From assembly GCA_902793125.1 (NCBI GenBank), contig CADBCC010000012.1:6159-46305 (forward strand): a stretch of DNA of 40,147 nt. Reading direction: 5' to 3'. The position numbers were made by a program, and so were the translations under genes. The DNA comes from an uncultured Ruminococcus sp. (GTDB taxonomy: Bacteria > Bacillota > Clostridia > Oscillospirales > Acutalibacteraceae). Under the pieces are notes generated by a model that was given only the letters and a program-made list of their open reading frames with translations, was not told the DNA's origin and did not search any database. Positions 1 to 7,277 of the stretch are shown here, in pieces. Position 1 is the stretch's first letter; every line of letters starts with the position of its first letter.

Positions 1-86
1 GCAACAGAAGCCTCGTCAAGCACGATACCTTTTTTTTCAACAAATACTCTTGTCCGGCTGCTTCCTAAATCTATACCTATATCCAA
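1..86 (-). CDS. MreB/Mbl-like rod-shape actin homologue, N-terminal fragment
   Basis: Only the first 28 or so codons lie in the window and the gene runs off the left edge. The minus-strand reading begins LDIGIDLGSSRTRVFVEKK and continues GIVLDEASV. This matches the MreB/Mbl N-terminus, with the phosphate-1 loop IDLG(T)xxT and the following KGKGIVLNEPSV-type segment. MreB polymers under the membrane guide elongation-phase peptidoglycan synthesis. The likely start is a TTG at 86-84, 10 nt after an AAGGAG. No in-frame ATG or GTG is nearby. The loop reads GSSRTR where MreB usually has GTANT, so this may be a divergent paralogue. It has its own promoter in the comF-mreB gap. Family assignment rests on a short fragment. 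Confidence 0.6.
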   Translation of the reverse strand, partial: MDIGIDLGSSRTRVFVEKKGIVLDEASV

Positions 87-120
87 AGTCGTAACACTCC
101 TTAATTCTATCTTATCTTAC

Positions 121-149
121 ATTATATTCCATATAACTTTTATTTTCAA
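121..149 (-). promoter_or_regulatory. Sigma-A promoter of the mreB-like gene
   Basis: Minus-strand TTGAAA (149-144) and TATAAT (126-121) are separated by exactly 17 nt. The -35 overlaps the last codons of comF, so the mreB-like gene can be transcribed independently of the recD2-comF unit. Confidence 0.7.
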
Positions 150-805
150 GTATAAATATTATTTTTCGCGCAAACTGTAGCGCAAAGAATTGTTGAGTCG
201 GTATACTTTTCTATAGTTTTAGCGCATTCGCCTAAAGTATAACCCGTAGTAAGTATGTCGTCAATTATAAGGATTGTTTTCCCTTTTATTGTTTCATCCT
301 TTACCGCTTTATATGCGTCCCTTACGTTATCGCGTCTTTTAGCGGGGGAGGCGCACTTGTGCTGTTCGTTATTATTTTTAACTTTAATCAGAAGATTTTT
401 ACAGGGTATGTTGAGTTCTTTTGAAATATCTTTCGCTAAAAGCTCGGACTGATTAAAGCCTCTTTTCTTCTGCTTTTTCGGATGCATCGGAACGTAAGTT
501 ATTATATCTATTTCATCTGTGTTATATCTCTTTCTTATACTGTCGCAAACTACGCGGGCAAGTTTATCGCTGCTTTTTGTGTATTCCTGAAATTTAAACC
601 GCTTAACAGCGTCCGCGAAAATCCCCTGATAAAAGAACGGGGATACGCACGGATAACCGCCGATAACCCTGTTTATACTGTAGGTTTCGGGAAACTTTTT
701 AATGCAATTATCGCAGGCGATTTTATTAAACTCGATCACCTTCGAGCAGTACGGACATCTTTCGGGGAAAAACATCGCGAGGAAAAGGTTGATTATTTTA
801 TTCAT
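146..805 (-). CDS. comF: ComF family protein (phosphoribosyltransferase-like)
   Basis: A protein of about 219 aa with the ComF layout. An N-terminal four-Cys zinc site (CPYC near residue 17, then CDNC) is followed by a phosphoribosyltransferase-type domain whose PRPP-binding loop is ILIIDDILTTGYT near the C-terminus. The middle motif HPKKQKKRGFNQSELLAK is also typical. ComF proteins are needed for DNA uptake during natural transformation in Bacillus and are thought to act with ComFA/PriA on incoming single strands, but many non-competent Firmicutes carry one. The ATG at 805 is chosen over the ATG at 811 because the AGGAG sits only 1 nt before the upstream ATG but 7 nt before this one. The gene overlaps the end of recD2 by 8 nt, which implies translational coupling. 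Confidence 0.88.
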   Translation of the reverse strand: MNKIINLFLAMFFPERCPYCSKVIEFNKIACDNCIKKFPETYSINRVIGGYPCVSPFFYQGIFADAVKRFKFQEYTKSSDKLARVVCDSIRKRYNTDEIDIITYVPMHPKKQKKRGFNQSELLAKDISKELNIPCKNLLIKVKNNNEQHKCASPAKRRDNVRDAYKAVKDETIKGKTILIIDDILTTGYTLGECAKTIEKYTDSTILCATVCAKNNIYT

Positions 806-3005
806 CGTCATTCTCCTGTAAAAAGAATTTAAGTCCGCTGTAACGCTTGTTTTTTCGATTGTTTGTAACCATTTTTTCTATTGTGATTTCGCTGCCGACT
901 ATTATCATAAGGCTTTTAGCGCGGGTTACCGCGGTGTAAAGAAGGTTGCGGTAAAGAAGCATAGGAGCTCCCGTTAAAAGAGGCATAACCACCGCCTCGA
1001 ATTCGTTGCCCTGGCTTTTGTGTACGGTTGTGGCGTACGCTAAATCCAAGTCAACGGCGAAATCAAAATCATAGTTTGCTGTTTTATCGTCGTACCTGAC
1101 TTTTATTATACGCGAGCGTTTATTAATTGTTTCTATTATACCAATCTCGCCGTTAAAAATTCCTTCACCTGTTTCACCGTCGTCTTTAACCCAAAGCAAA
1201 TCGTAGTTATTTCTGATTTGCATTACCTTATCGCCTTCGCGTAAAATCATTTTACCCACGGTAAGCTCGTTTTTATCTTTATCTTTTGGATTTACGACCG
1301 ACTGGAGATTTGAGTTAAGTTCGGTAACGCCGAGCTCGCCTTTTCTTCCGGGAGCGAGAATCTGAATGCTATTAAAAATATCGTAGCCGTAGGCGTTTTT
1401 AAGGCGGTTTTTGCATAAATCCACAATGGTTTTTGTTATAACGTCTTTGTTCTCGCAGCGGAGAAAGAAGAAATCTTTGTCTTTAATCCCGAGCTCAGGC
1501 ATTTCTCCGTGTACGATTTTATGAGCGTTTGTAACGATAAGACTCTCCATAGACTGTCTGAATATTTCGGTAAGCTGTACGACGGGAATCATCTCGGAAC
1601 TGATAAGATCATCGAGAATATTTCCCGCTCCGACCGACGGAAGCTGGTGGCTGTCGCCGACTAAAATAAGTCTGCTGCCCAAAGGAAGCGCTTTCATAAC
1701 GCTTTCGAAAAGCTTTGAGTCGACCATACTTACTTCGTCAATAATAAGCGCGTCGCATTTAAGCATATTTTTTTCGTTGCGTTTAAATTCGGGAATATCG
1801 TTTTTGTTCCAGGCAACTTCCAAAAGCCTGTGGATGGTTTTTGATTCTTCTCCCGTAACCTCGCTCATACGCTGAGCGGCTCTTCCTGTGGGAGCGCAAA
1901 GCAAAACTTTCTGGCCGTTATCTTTAAGTATTTTTATTATAGCGTTAAGAGTAGTTGTTTTTCCCGTGCCGGGACCGCCCGTAAGCACAAGAAGACCTTT
2001 TGTAAGCGCGTTTGTGATCGCTTCTTTCTGCATATCGGCGTATTTAATATTGTTGAATTTTTCTATTAATATAATGTGTTTTTCTATATCGTTTATTTTA
2101 ACCGCTGGGAATCTCATCATCATTTTAAGCCGCGCGGCTATGTAGCTTTCCGAACGGAACATATCGAGCGCGAAAATCAGATCGTTATTATCCGCTTCGT
2201 AGCTGATAAGCGAGTTTTCGTTTATCATTTCTTCAAGCGCGTATTCAACCATAGAATGCTCAAGCCCCAAAAAATCAGCCGTTGTTATAATCAGCTTGTC
2301 CTTAGGCAGACAGGTATGGCCGTTTTGAAGGTTATGAGCAAGAACGTAAGCTATAGCTGCGCGGATTCGGATTTTTTCGTCGGATTTAAAATCAAGCTTT
2401 GAAGCAATATGGTCTGCTTTCTCAAAGCTTATACGAAGCTCCGAATTCACAAGCGAGTAAGGATTCCTCTCAATTTCCGAAATTGAGTTAGAGCCGAAAG
2501 CACGGTATATTTTAACCGCTTCCGACGGCGAAATCTCATACTTTGAAAGGTAAAGCATAAGCTCTCTAATTCCTGTGTTCTCACGTAGCTGTTTGCTTAT
2601 ATCGCTTGCTTTTTTTAGAGAGATTCCTTTTATTTTAGCTACTCTCTGCGGCTCTTTTTCGAGCACATTAAGCGTGTCTGAGCCGAATTCTTTTACAAGG
2701 GTTGACGCAGTAGCCGGACCGATTCCTTTAATTGAGCCCGAGCATAAATAATTTAAAATCCCCGCGATATTATCGGGTAAGGTTTTTTCGTAGGTCGAAA
2801 CCGAAAGCTGCATACCATAGGTTGAATGAGGTTTATAAACGCCGATAAGTTTCACTTTTTCGCCGACGTTTATATCGGGCATAATTCCCACGGCAGTTGT
2901 TTCGTCCTCATCATCAAGCTCGATAACCGTGTAGCCGTTCTGCTCATTTCGATATATAATTGTATCAACGTTAGCTGTAAGCTCCATTAATTCGTTGTAC
3001 TGCAT
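798..3005 (-). CDS. recD2: RecD2-type ATP-dependent DNA helicase
   Basis: A 735-aa superfamily 1B helicase of the RecD2 (RecD-like) class. An N-terminal OB-like region with helix-hairpin-helix segments (GSIKGIGPATASTLVKEFG near residue 93, KIKGISLKKA) precedes the motor. Motor motifs visible are Walker A LTGGPGTGKTTT (about residue 341), Walker B ALIIDEVSMVD, motif III LVGDSHQLPSVG, and the C-terminal UvrD-type motif AYATTVHKSQGNEF with YTAVTRAK. RecD2 is a 5'-3' helicase acting outside RecBCD in DNA repair and replication-fork maintenance. The length matches the family. The start is supported by CAGGAG 5 nt upstream. comF follows in an overlapping arrangement. Confidence 0.95.
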   Translation of the reverse strand: MQYNELMELTANVDTIIYRNEQNGYTVIELDDEDETTAVGIMPDINVGEKVKLIGVYKPHSTYGMQLSVSTYEKTLPDNIAGILNYLCSGSIKGIGPATASTLVKEFGSDTLNVLEKEPQRVAKIKGISLKKASDISKQLRENTGIRELMLYLSKYEISPSEAVKIYRAFGSNSISEIERNPYSLVNSELRISFEKADHIASKLDFKSDEKIRIRAAIAYVLAHNLQNGHTCLPKDKLIITTADFLGLEHSMVEYALEEMINENSLISYEADNNDLIFALDMFRSESYIAARLKMMMRFPAVKINDIEKHIILIEKFNNIKYADMQKEAITNALTKGLLVLTGGPGTGKTTTLNAIIKILKDNGQKVLLCAPTGRAAQRMSEVTGEESKTIHRLLEVAWNKNDIPEFKRNEKNMLKCDALIIDEVSMVDSKLFESVMKALPLGSRLILVGDSHQLPSVGAGNILDDLISSEMIPVVQLTEIFRQSMESLIVTNAHKIVHGEMPELGIKDKDFFFLRCENKDVITKTIVDLCKNRLKNAYGYDIFNSIQILAPGRKGELGVTELNSNLQSVVNPKDKDKNELTVGKMILREGDKVMQIRNNYDLLWVKDDGETGEGIFNGEIGIIETINKRSRIIKVRYDDKTANYDFDFAVDLDLAYATTVHKSQGNEFEAVVMPLLTGAPMLLYRNLLYTAVTRAKSLMIIVGSEITIEKMVTNNRKNKRYSGLKFFLQENDDE

Positions 3006-3047
3006 AAAATCTCCTGAAAAAAATTGTGTAATTTTACTGATGAGTAA

Positions 3048-3076
3048 TTGATAAATTAGTTTTTTTATTATATAAT
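3048..3076 (+). promoter_or_regulatory. Sigma-A promoter of the F420 ligase-like gene
   Basis: TTGATA (3048-3053), a 17-nt spacer, then TATAAT (3071-3076). The start point should fall near 3083, giving a leader of about 40 nt that ends in the RBS CGGAGG at 3109-3114. Confidence 0.75.
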
Positions 3077-3123
3077 AAAGCTGTCAGTAAACAGATTGTA
3101 CTTTAGTACGGAGGTAAAAAATT

Positions 3124-3825
3124 ATGGAATTTTTTGCGAATGAAGGTAAAAATGTAGAAATCACCGTAAACGGTACTACATATATGCGCCACGCTATAAA
3201 AACTCACTTTGTAAAGCAGGGCGAAGATTATATTGAGATATTCAAAAAATATGTATCTCCTTTATATGAAGAAGGGGATATTGTATCCTCAAGCGAGAAA
3301 ATTATCGCGTTATGCCAGAACAGAATCGTAAGACGCGAGGATTTAAAAATCGGATTCTGGGCTAAGTTTCTTTCCAAGTTCGCTTCCCACCCCGAAACCG
3401 CGGGAGTCGGCGTAGGCGAAACGATTAAGATGCAGTACGCTATCACAAAAGCGGGACTTCCCAAGGTTCTTTGGGCGAGCTTTGCGGGCGGAGTTTGCAA
3501 AATTTTCGGAAAGAAAGGCGTTTTCTACGAAATCGTAGGCCAGGATATCGCGGGACTCGACGGTTTCTATAATAAAGTTTGGGATGAGTACGGCGATATT
3601 GGGATTGAAAACCCCGAAAATCCCTCGGGCGTCTGCGACGAGATTAAAGAAAAATTAGGTATGAGTACCATGATTGTCGACGCCAACGACCTCGGACAGG
3701 AAGTATTGGGATATTCTTCGGATATTAATCTTTCCGAGGAAGAACTCCACGGACTTATTTCCGATAATCCCTGCGGACAGGGTAAGGAATGTACTCCTAT
3801 CGTGCTTATTCGTAAGAAAAAATAA
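3124..3825 (+). CDS. Coenzyme F420-0:L-glutamate ligase-like protein
   Basis: A 233-aa protein that resembles the F420-0:gamma-glutamyl ligase (CofE/FbiB N-terminal) family. The segments used are YEEGDIVSSSEKIIALCQ near residue 50 (CofE-like GDVLVIAEKIVA pattern), the middle VGETIKMQYAITKAG, and the C-terminal MIVDANDLGQEVLGYS. CofE adds gamma-linked glutamates to the deazaflavin cofactor F420. Gut Firmicutes of this type are not known to make F420, so the substrate here may be different; many clostridial genomes carry such stand-alone members. The RBS CGGAGG lies 9 nt before the ATG. It is monocistronic, with a promoter at 3048 and a strong terminator at 3864. Fold family fairly sure, substrate unknown. 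Confidence 0.7.
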   Translation: MEFFANEGKNVEITVNGTTYMRHAIKTHFVKQGEDYIEIFKKYVSPLYEEGDIVSSSEKIIALCQNRIVRREDLKIGFWAKFLSKFASHPETAGVGVGETIKMQYAITKAGLPKVLWASFAGGVCKIFGKKGVFYEIVGQDIAGLDGFYNKVWDEYGDIGIENPENPSGVCDEIKEKLGMSTMIVDANDLGQEVLGYSSDINLSEEELHGLISDNPCGQGKECTPIVLIRKKK

Positions 3826-3863
3826 CCGAATTTATTATACTACAATTTTTAACATAAAACAAC

Positions 3864-3898
3864 AAAGGAGAGCTTTTTGCTCTCCTTTTGGTTTTTTA
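3864..3898. terminator. Intrinsic terminator between convergent genes
   Basis: A 10-bp stem (3864-3873 with 3879-3888), loop TTTTT, then a T-rich tract. A-runs flank the other side as well, so it can also stop transcription from the minus-strand gene ending at 3908. Confidence 0.85.
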
Positions 3899-3907
3899 TT
3901 TCTCTAT

Positions 3908-4246
3908 TTATATTCTTTCTATTCTTTCGAGTATTTCTTTTTTTGTGCACATATTCATAAAAGGATATTCGTCGCAAACAAGTCTGCACATCTTTTTGGT
4001 TTCGTTATCCATATTGCAGTCGAGACAAATTACCTTGTCCGGCGCGAAACGTCCCATCCACATAACTTTCCATGCCGCGTTGCGAAGTATGAATTCCGCG
4101 TTTTCCTGATTAGCCGAAATCGGTTTAATAAGTATTATTTCCTTTTTATCGTTTGTGCGCGACAAAGCCTGGACAATTCCTCTGCAAACCTGGCACACTC
4201 CGATTATAGCGAACAGAATAAGTACAATTAAACTGAAATATACCAT
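3908..4246 (-). CDS. Small membrane protein of unknown function
   Basis: 112 aa and not recognised as a named family. One hydrophobic N-terminal helix (VYFSLIVLILFAIIGVCQV, residues 2-20) is followed by a cytoplasmic-looking domain of about 90 residues. That domain has Cys residues at CQVC in the helix end and CLDCN, KMCRLVC and NMC further on, a spacing suggestive of metal or disulphide chemistry. The ATG at 4246 is chosen because the AGGTGAT RBS precedes it; the upstream GTG lies inside that RBS. It is divergent from the DUF1540 gene and shares an 89-nt intergenic region with it, in which both genes have TATAAT close to their RBS. Function unknown. Confidence 0.6.
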   Translation of the reverse strand: MVYFSLIVLILFAIIGVCQVCRGIVQALSRTNDKKEIILIKPISANQENAEFILRNAAWKVMWMGRFAPDKVICLDCNMDNETKKMCRLVCDEYPFMNMCTKKEILERIERI

Positions 4247-4335
4247 AAATATCACCTCTACATTATATTTTTTAAAATATTTTTCGTGAGTATATTTTCA
4301 TGTATTAAGGAAAATATAATAGCGAGGTGAGAAAA

Positions 4336-4521
4336 ATGAATGATACTTCTTTTGCGAATGAAAGCATCCGCTGCACCGTTACCGACTGTAAGTTCCATAA
4401 CTGTGACAGAAATTACTGTTCGCTCGGAACGGTTACCATAGGCACTCACGAGAGCGACCCGAAAGAATGTCAGTGCGTTGACTGCGAAAGCTTTAAAGCA
4501 AAAAACGAGGGGCTTAATTAG
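4336..4521 (+). CDS. DUF1540 small Cys-rich protein
   Basis: A 61-aa protein with the DUF1540 pattern. CTVTDCKFHNCDRNYC comes first, then CQCVDCESF near the C-terminus; seven cysteines in the core suggest metal binding. DUF1540 proteins occur widely in Clostridia, often in one or two copies, with no settled function; some are linked to sporulation by expression. The ATG at 4336 is preceded by GAGGTGAG; the upstream GTG at 4327 lies within that RBS and was rejected. The stop codon lies in the loop of a terminator hairpin shared with the convergent CpXC gene. Confidence 0.8.
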   Translation: MNDTSFANESIRCTVTDCKFHNCDRNYCSLGTVTIGTHESDPKECQCVDCESFKAKNEGLN

Positions 4522-4527
4522 CCCCTC
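4507..4527. terminator. Bidirectional terminator overlapping the DUF1540 stop codon
   Basis: GAGGGGC (4507-4513) pairs with GCCCCTC (4521-4527) around the loop TTAATTA, which holds the TAG stop. A-rich and T-rich flanks serve both strands. Only 10 nt separate the two convergent genes. Confidence 0.7.
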
Positions 4528-4531
4528 ATCT

Positions 4532-5230
4532 TTAGTTGAATCTGTTCTGGCGCGCTACCTGGCGTCCGCGCTTGTATCGGTAAAGTATATTTTCCGCCCA
4601 TTCGCGGTCAATTCTTATAAAGCCTTTAAGCTTTTTATCTTTAACCGCGAGCTCGTTTACAACGCTTACGGACTTGCCGTATATTTCAAGTCTCGCGCTT
4701 TGTACATACGGAGCGCGTTCCTCTCCAATATAGAAGGTAAAGCCCATTGTATTGTTCTCGCTGTTGTACATCGAGAGGTAACCCTCTTTTATTTCGTCGA
4801 CATTATGTTTTTTAGCGACTATTTTTGATATTGCGAGTTTTGTAAGCTCAATCGCCATATCGTCAAGTCCGCTTTCGAAAATAAAGATTTTCTCCTTAAA
4901 TGTGTTAAAATCTGGTACAATGCGTTTATTAATATGTTTAAGGTTTTTGAATTGTTCCTCAAGATCTTTATCCGCAAGCTGAAAGTGGTCGATTCGCGGA
5001 ATAAGATATATCATAAAGCGTTTTTTCATATCATTATAAAGCACGGGATAAGTCAGCCTTGCTTTATATCCGCAGGACTCGCACTTCCATTTAAAAAGGC
5101 TTTCGTCCATTGTTTTTTCTCTCAGCTCTTTATAGTTGGTTACATTTATACTTGTAAAAAGCCTCGCAACTGTAGTTTCGTTGCATTTAGGACATACAAT
5201 TCTTTTTTTAATAATACCGGTGTAAGCCAT
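4532..5230 (-). CDS. CpXC domain zinc-ribbon protein
   Basis: A 232-aa protein that starts with a CpXC-type domain. The first CPKC is near residue 13 and the second pair, CESCGYKARL, near residue 50, is followed by the conserved aromatic stretch YPVLYNDMKKRFMIYLIP. Four Cys are therefore positioned to hold one zinc. The remaining 130 residues form a mixed alpha/beta region without a recognised motif. CpXC proteins are widespread in Firmicutes and uncharacterised. The gene has an excellent promoter of its own at 5284-5312 and is convergent with the DUF1540 gene. Domain call good, function unknown. Confidence 0.75.
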   Translation of the reverse strand: MAYTGIIKKRIVCPKCNETTVARLFTSINVTNYKELREKTMDESLFKWKCESCGYKARLTYPVLYNDMKKRFMIYLIPRIDHFQLADKDLEEQFKNLKHINKRIVPDFNTFKEKIFIFESGLDDMAIELTKLAISKIVAKKHNVDEIKEGYLSMYNSENNTMGFTFYIGEERAPYVQSARLEIYGKSVSVVNELAVKDKKLKGFIRIDREWAENILYRYKRGRQVARQNRFN

Positions 5231-5283
5231 TATTTAACCTCGTTTCTTGATTAAAAGCGGATTTTTACCGCTCTTACCTAATA

Positions 5284-5312
5284 ATTATAGCAATTAGTTG
5301 AGAAATGAGCAA
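5284..5312 (-). promoter_or_regulatory. Extended -10 promoter of the CpXC gene
   Basis: Minus-strand TTGCTC (5312-5307), 17-nt spacer, TATAAT (5289-5284) with TGC directly upstream (extended -10). The leader contains a small hairpin (AGCGG 5256-5260 with CCGCT 5268-5272) before the start codon. Confidence 0.75.
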
Positions 5313-5330
5313 GTAAATTTTAAAAAAATA

Positions 5331-5359
5331 TTGATTTATTGGTGTTTTTCTGTCATAAT
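5331..5359 (+). promoter_or_regulatory. Sigma-A promoter of the 167-aa coiled-coil gene
   Basis: TTGATT (5331-5336), 17-nt spacer, CATAAT (5354-5359). It lies back to back with the CpXC promoter at 5284-5312 and gives a leader of roughly 80 nt. Confidence 0.65.
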
Positions 5360-5446
5360 AAGAGTAGTTTAAAAATTAAGGCTGAATTTAAGATTTAAAA
5401 TTTTTAAATCTGTTTAGAGATTTGCTTAAAGAAAGGATATATTATT

Positions 5447-5950
5447 ATGACTTTTTTAGATTCTATTAAAACCGGACTTAACAGCGCGGCAGATACTGTA
5501 TCGAGCGTTACCCAAGCTATTATTGAGCGTAACCGCCAGAACGCCCAGCTTAACCGCTTGCGTAATATTATGAGAAATGAATGTGAAATGATTAACCGCG
5601 CGTATATTTCGCTCGGTAAAAAATATTACGATAATAAGGTAAGCGGTAAAGAAGGCGCTTACGAAAATGAGGAAGAGCTTTTTAAGGTTATTGAAAATTC
5701 AAAAGCTCAGATTAAAAAAGCCCGCGAGCGTTACATAAAGATTATTGAAAGCCAGACTATCGAGATTACTAAAAAATATGATATAGAGGATTTGGAAGAT
5801 ATTACCGTAGCCTGCTCTAATGAAGACGAATACGGCGAGTCGCCTTTTGTAGGGGATGAGAATATCGACGTTACTCCGGTTACGGCTCCCGAACCGATTC
5901 CCGAGGTTGAGCCCGAGGCTGAGGAAGTAGCGAGCGATGACAGCTTTTAA
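5447..5950 (+). CDS. Coiled-coil protein of unknown function with acidic tail
   Basis: 167 aa, no signal peptide and no membrane span. Residues 1-30 resemble an amphipathic helix (FLDSIKTGLNSAADTVSSV). Residues 25-110 are highly helical and charged, with heptad-like spacing. The last 40 residues are Pro/Glu-rich and acidic (TAPEPIPEVEPEAEE), probably disordered. The pattern fits a self-associating or membrane-surface protein, comparable in build to phage-shock-type or small structural proteins, but I do not recognise a family. AAAGGA lies before the ATG. It is monocistronic and followed by two terminators. Confidence 0.65.
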   Translation: MTFLDSIKTGLNSAADTVSSVTQAIIERNRQNAQLNRLRNIMRNECEMINRAYISLGKKYYDNKVSGKEGAYENEEELFKVIENSKAQIKKARERYIKIIESQTIEITKKYDIEDLEDITVACSNEDEYGESPFVGDENIDVTPVTAPEPIPEVEPEAEEVASDDSF

Positions 5951-5965
5951 TATTTAATAAAGATA

Positions 5966-5990
5966 AGACAGGTTTAAACGCCTGTCTTTT
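5966..5990 (+). terminator. Intrinsic terminator after the coiled-coil gene
   Basis: AGACAGG (5966-5972) pairs with CCTGTCT (5981-5987) across an 8-nt loop and is followed by a T tract. Confidence 0.8.
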
Positions 5991-6010
5991 TTTATGTTTT
6001 TTACCTGAAA

Positions 6011-6045
6011 AAGGGTCTGATGATAAAAATCAGACTCTTTTTATT
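6011..6045 (+). terminator. Second tandem terminator
   Basis: An 11-bp stem including one G-U pair (6011-6021 with 6029-6039) around the loop GATAAAA, followed by a T-rich tract. With the hairpin at 5966 it forms a double stop. The stretch 6046-6237 beyond it is very A+T-rich and I see no gene or convincing site in it. Confidence 0.75.
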
Positions 6046-6237
6046 TTATGTATAAATTAAAAAAATTTAGATAAAATGCGGATTTTGAAAGAAAATGTGA
6101 AAATTATTGAATTTTAGCATAGTGAAATAATATCACATTTTGCTCAAAAATGTTGAAAAATTGATATAGAAGATTAATAAAAGAATTATGCTCTGTATAC
6201 TAAAGTTGTGTAAAGTCCCATAAATACTGGATTCTTA

Positions 6238-6266
6238 TTGACACAAGCCCTGCCGTTTGATAGAAT
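6238..6266 (+). promoter_or_regulatory. Sigma-A promoter of the C39-like peptidase gene
   Basis: Consensus TTGACA (6238-6243), exact 17-nt spacer, TAGAAT (6261-6266). The start point should fall near 6273. Confidence 0.8.
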
Positions 6267-6272
6267 AGACGC

Positions 6273-6374
6273 GTTGCTTAAATCGAATAAAGAATTAAAA
6301 AAGGTTTTGAAAGTTGTGTGTCGGGAGTGATTTACCCGGCCGAAAACCTCATTTGCTAATTGCAAGGAGACTTT
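6273..6374 (+). promoter_or_regulatory. Folded 5' leader of the C39-like peptidase gene, class unknown
   Basis: A leader of about 100 nt between the promoter and the ATG. AGGTTTT (6302-6308) can pair with AAAACCT (6343-6349), enclosing an inner CGGG (6322-6325)/CCCG (6335-6338) hairpin. GTTGC near 6273 and GCAAG at 6362 could close an outer helix that includes the RBS region. I compared it by memory with c-di-GMP and c-di-AMP riboswitches and did not find their invariant cores. Confidence 0.4.
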
Positions 6375-7229
6375 ATGAAGAAAACAAAGATGATTGCAAC
6401 CGCGGCGGCCGCGGCTATTTTAGTGCCCGCTTCCGTTTTCGGTGCTATGGCGTTGGACGCTAACGTTACAAACGGTACAATTGATACCGACGCGGACATT
6501 ACGCCTCAGAAAATTGCCCTTGAAGTTTCTATCGACAGGGACAAGGTAGTAAAAAGCTCAGGTAAGCAGTTTAAGCTTACAGCTCAGACAAGCGATAAGG
6601 ACTACGACGTAACTTATTACAGCAGTGACGTAAAAGTTGCTCAGGTAAGCAGTAACGGAATGGTACGCCTAAGAAAAAAGGGTAAAGCAAAAATTATCGC
6701 CGAGTGTAACGGAGTTCAGAAAAGCTGTGATGTTGTAGTTAAAAAACCCGCCGCAAGAAAAACGGCAGCGGGAGAGGGTATGGCTAATCTAAGCCTTAAC
6801 AATTCTACGATGTCCAAAATCGCTTCAAAAATCGGACACCAGACTCAGCACGCTTATCCCCAGTCTACGATAATGTGCAGCGCGTATTCTTTCGCGTACG
6901 CCTATTATCAGGTAACCGGACAGATGAAACCCGCGGGTTACTTCTGGTCGGGCGCAGGATGCACTTGGAGAGGCGGTACATATCACCGCTACGGTTCTTC
7001 AAGCCAGATGCTTTCAGCTATAAGAAAACAGCTTGACAGCGGAAGAGCCTGCGTAGGTTATCTAAGCACAGGTTCCTCGCCCCAGCATTATGTAACATTT
7101 ATCAGTTACAAAGGTTCGGGCAGCAGTTTAAGTGATTATACTATACTCGATCCCTGGGACGGAGTAATAAGATCCGCTTCGGGATACGGTTACTCCTGTA
7201 TAGGATATCATGTTGCTACAGTAAACTGA
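6375..7229 (+). CDS. Secreted Ig-like (BIG2) plus C39-like cysteine peptidase
   Basis: A 284-aa exported protein. A signal peptide (KKTKM, Ala-rich core, end near residue 26) is followed by a BIG2-type Ig-like domain (about 45-120, ending KGKAKIIAECNG). A C39-like papain-fold domain (about 140-284) completes it. Candidate catalytic residues are Cys168 (in IMCSAYSFAYAYY), His238 (SPQHYVTFISY) and Asp259 (TILDPWDG), in papain order and spacing. There is no transporter domain, so it is not a bacteriocin exporter peptidase but a stand-alone secreted peptidase, perhaps acting on surface proteins or peptides. The ATG at 6375 is chosen for its AAGGAG 6 nt upstream; a TTG at 6360 lies in the leader. 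It has its own promoter and is convergent with the LRR gene. Confidence 0.75.
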   Translation: MKKTKMIATAAAAAILVPASVFGAMALDANVTNGTIDTDADITPQKIALEVSIDRDKVVKSSGKQFKLTAQTSDKDYDVTYYSSDVKVAQVSSNGMVRLRKKGKAKIIAECNGVQKSCDVVVKKPAARKTAAGEGMANLSLNNSTMSKIASKIGHQTQHAYPQSTIMCSAYSFAYAYYQVTGQMKPAGYFWSGAGCTWRGGTYHRYGSSSQMLSAIRKQLDSGRACVGYLSTGSSPQHYVTFISYKGSGSSLSDYTILDPWDGVIRSASGYGYSCIGYHVATVN

Positions 7230-7242
7230 ATATATTTAAAAC

Positions 7243-7277
7243 GGGCTGACTCAACGAGTCAGCCCTGATTTTATTTT
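7243..7277. terminator. Strong terminator between convergent genes
   Basis: A perfect 10-bp stem GGGCTGACTC (7243-7252)/GAGTCAGCCC (7256-7265) with a 3-nt loop, followed by a T-rich tract on the plus strand that runs into the end of the LRR gene. The minus-strand side is A/T-rich too. Confidence 0.85.

Noticed and set aside
4315-4320. TATAAT as -10 of the DUF1540 gene
   Set aside because: It lies only a few bases before the RBS, so transcription would begin within the RBS, and no -35 is found. Not reported as a promoter.
6273-6374. c-di-GMP-I or ydaO-type riboswitch before the C39-like peptidase
   Set aside because: GCTAA near the 3' end recalls ydaO, but the conserved purine blocks and helix order are not there.
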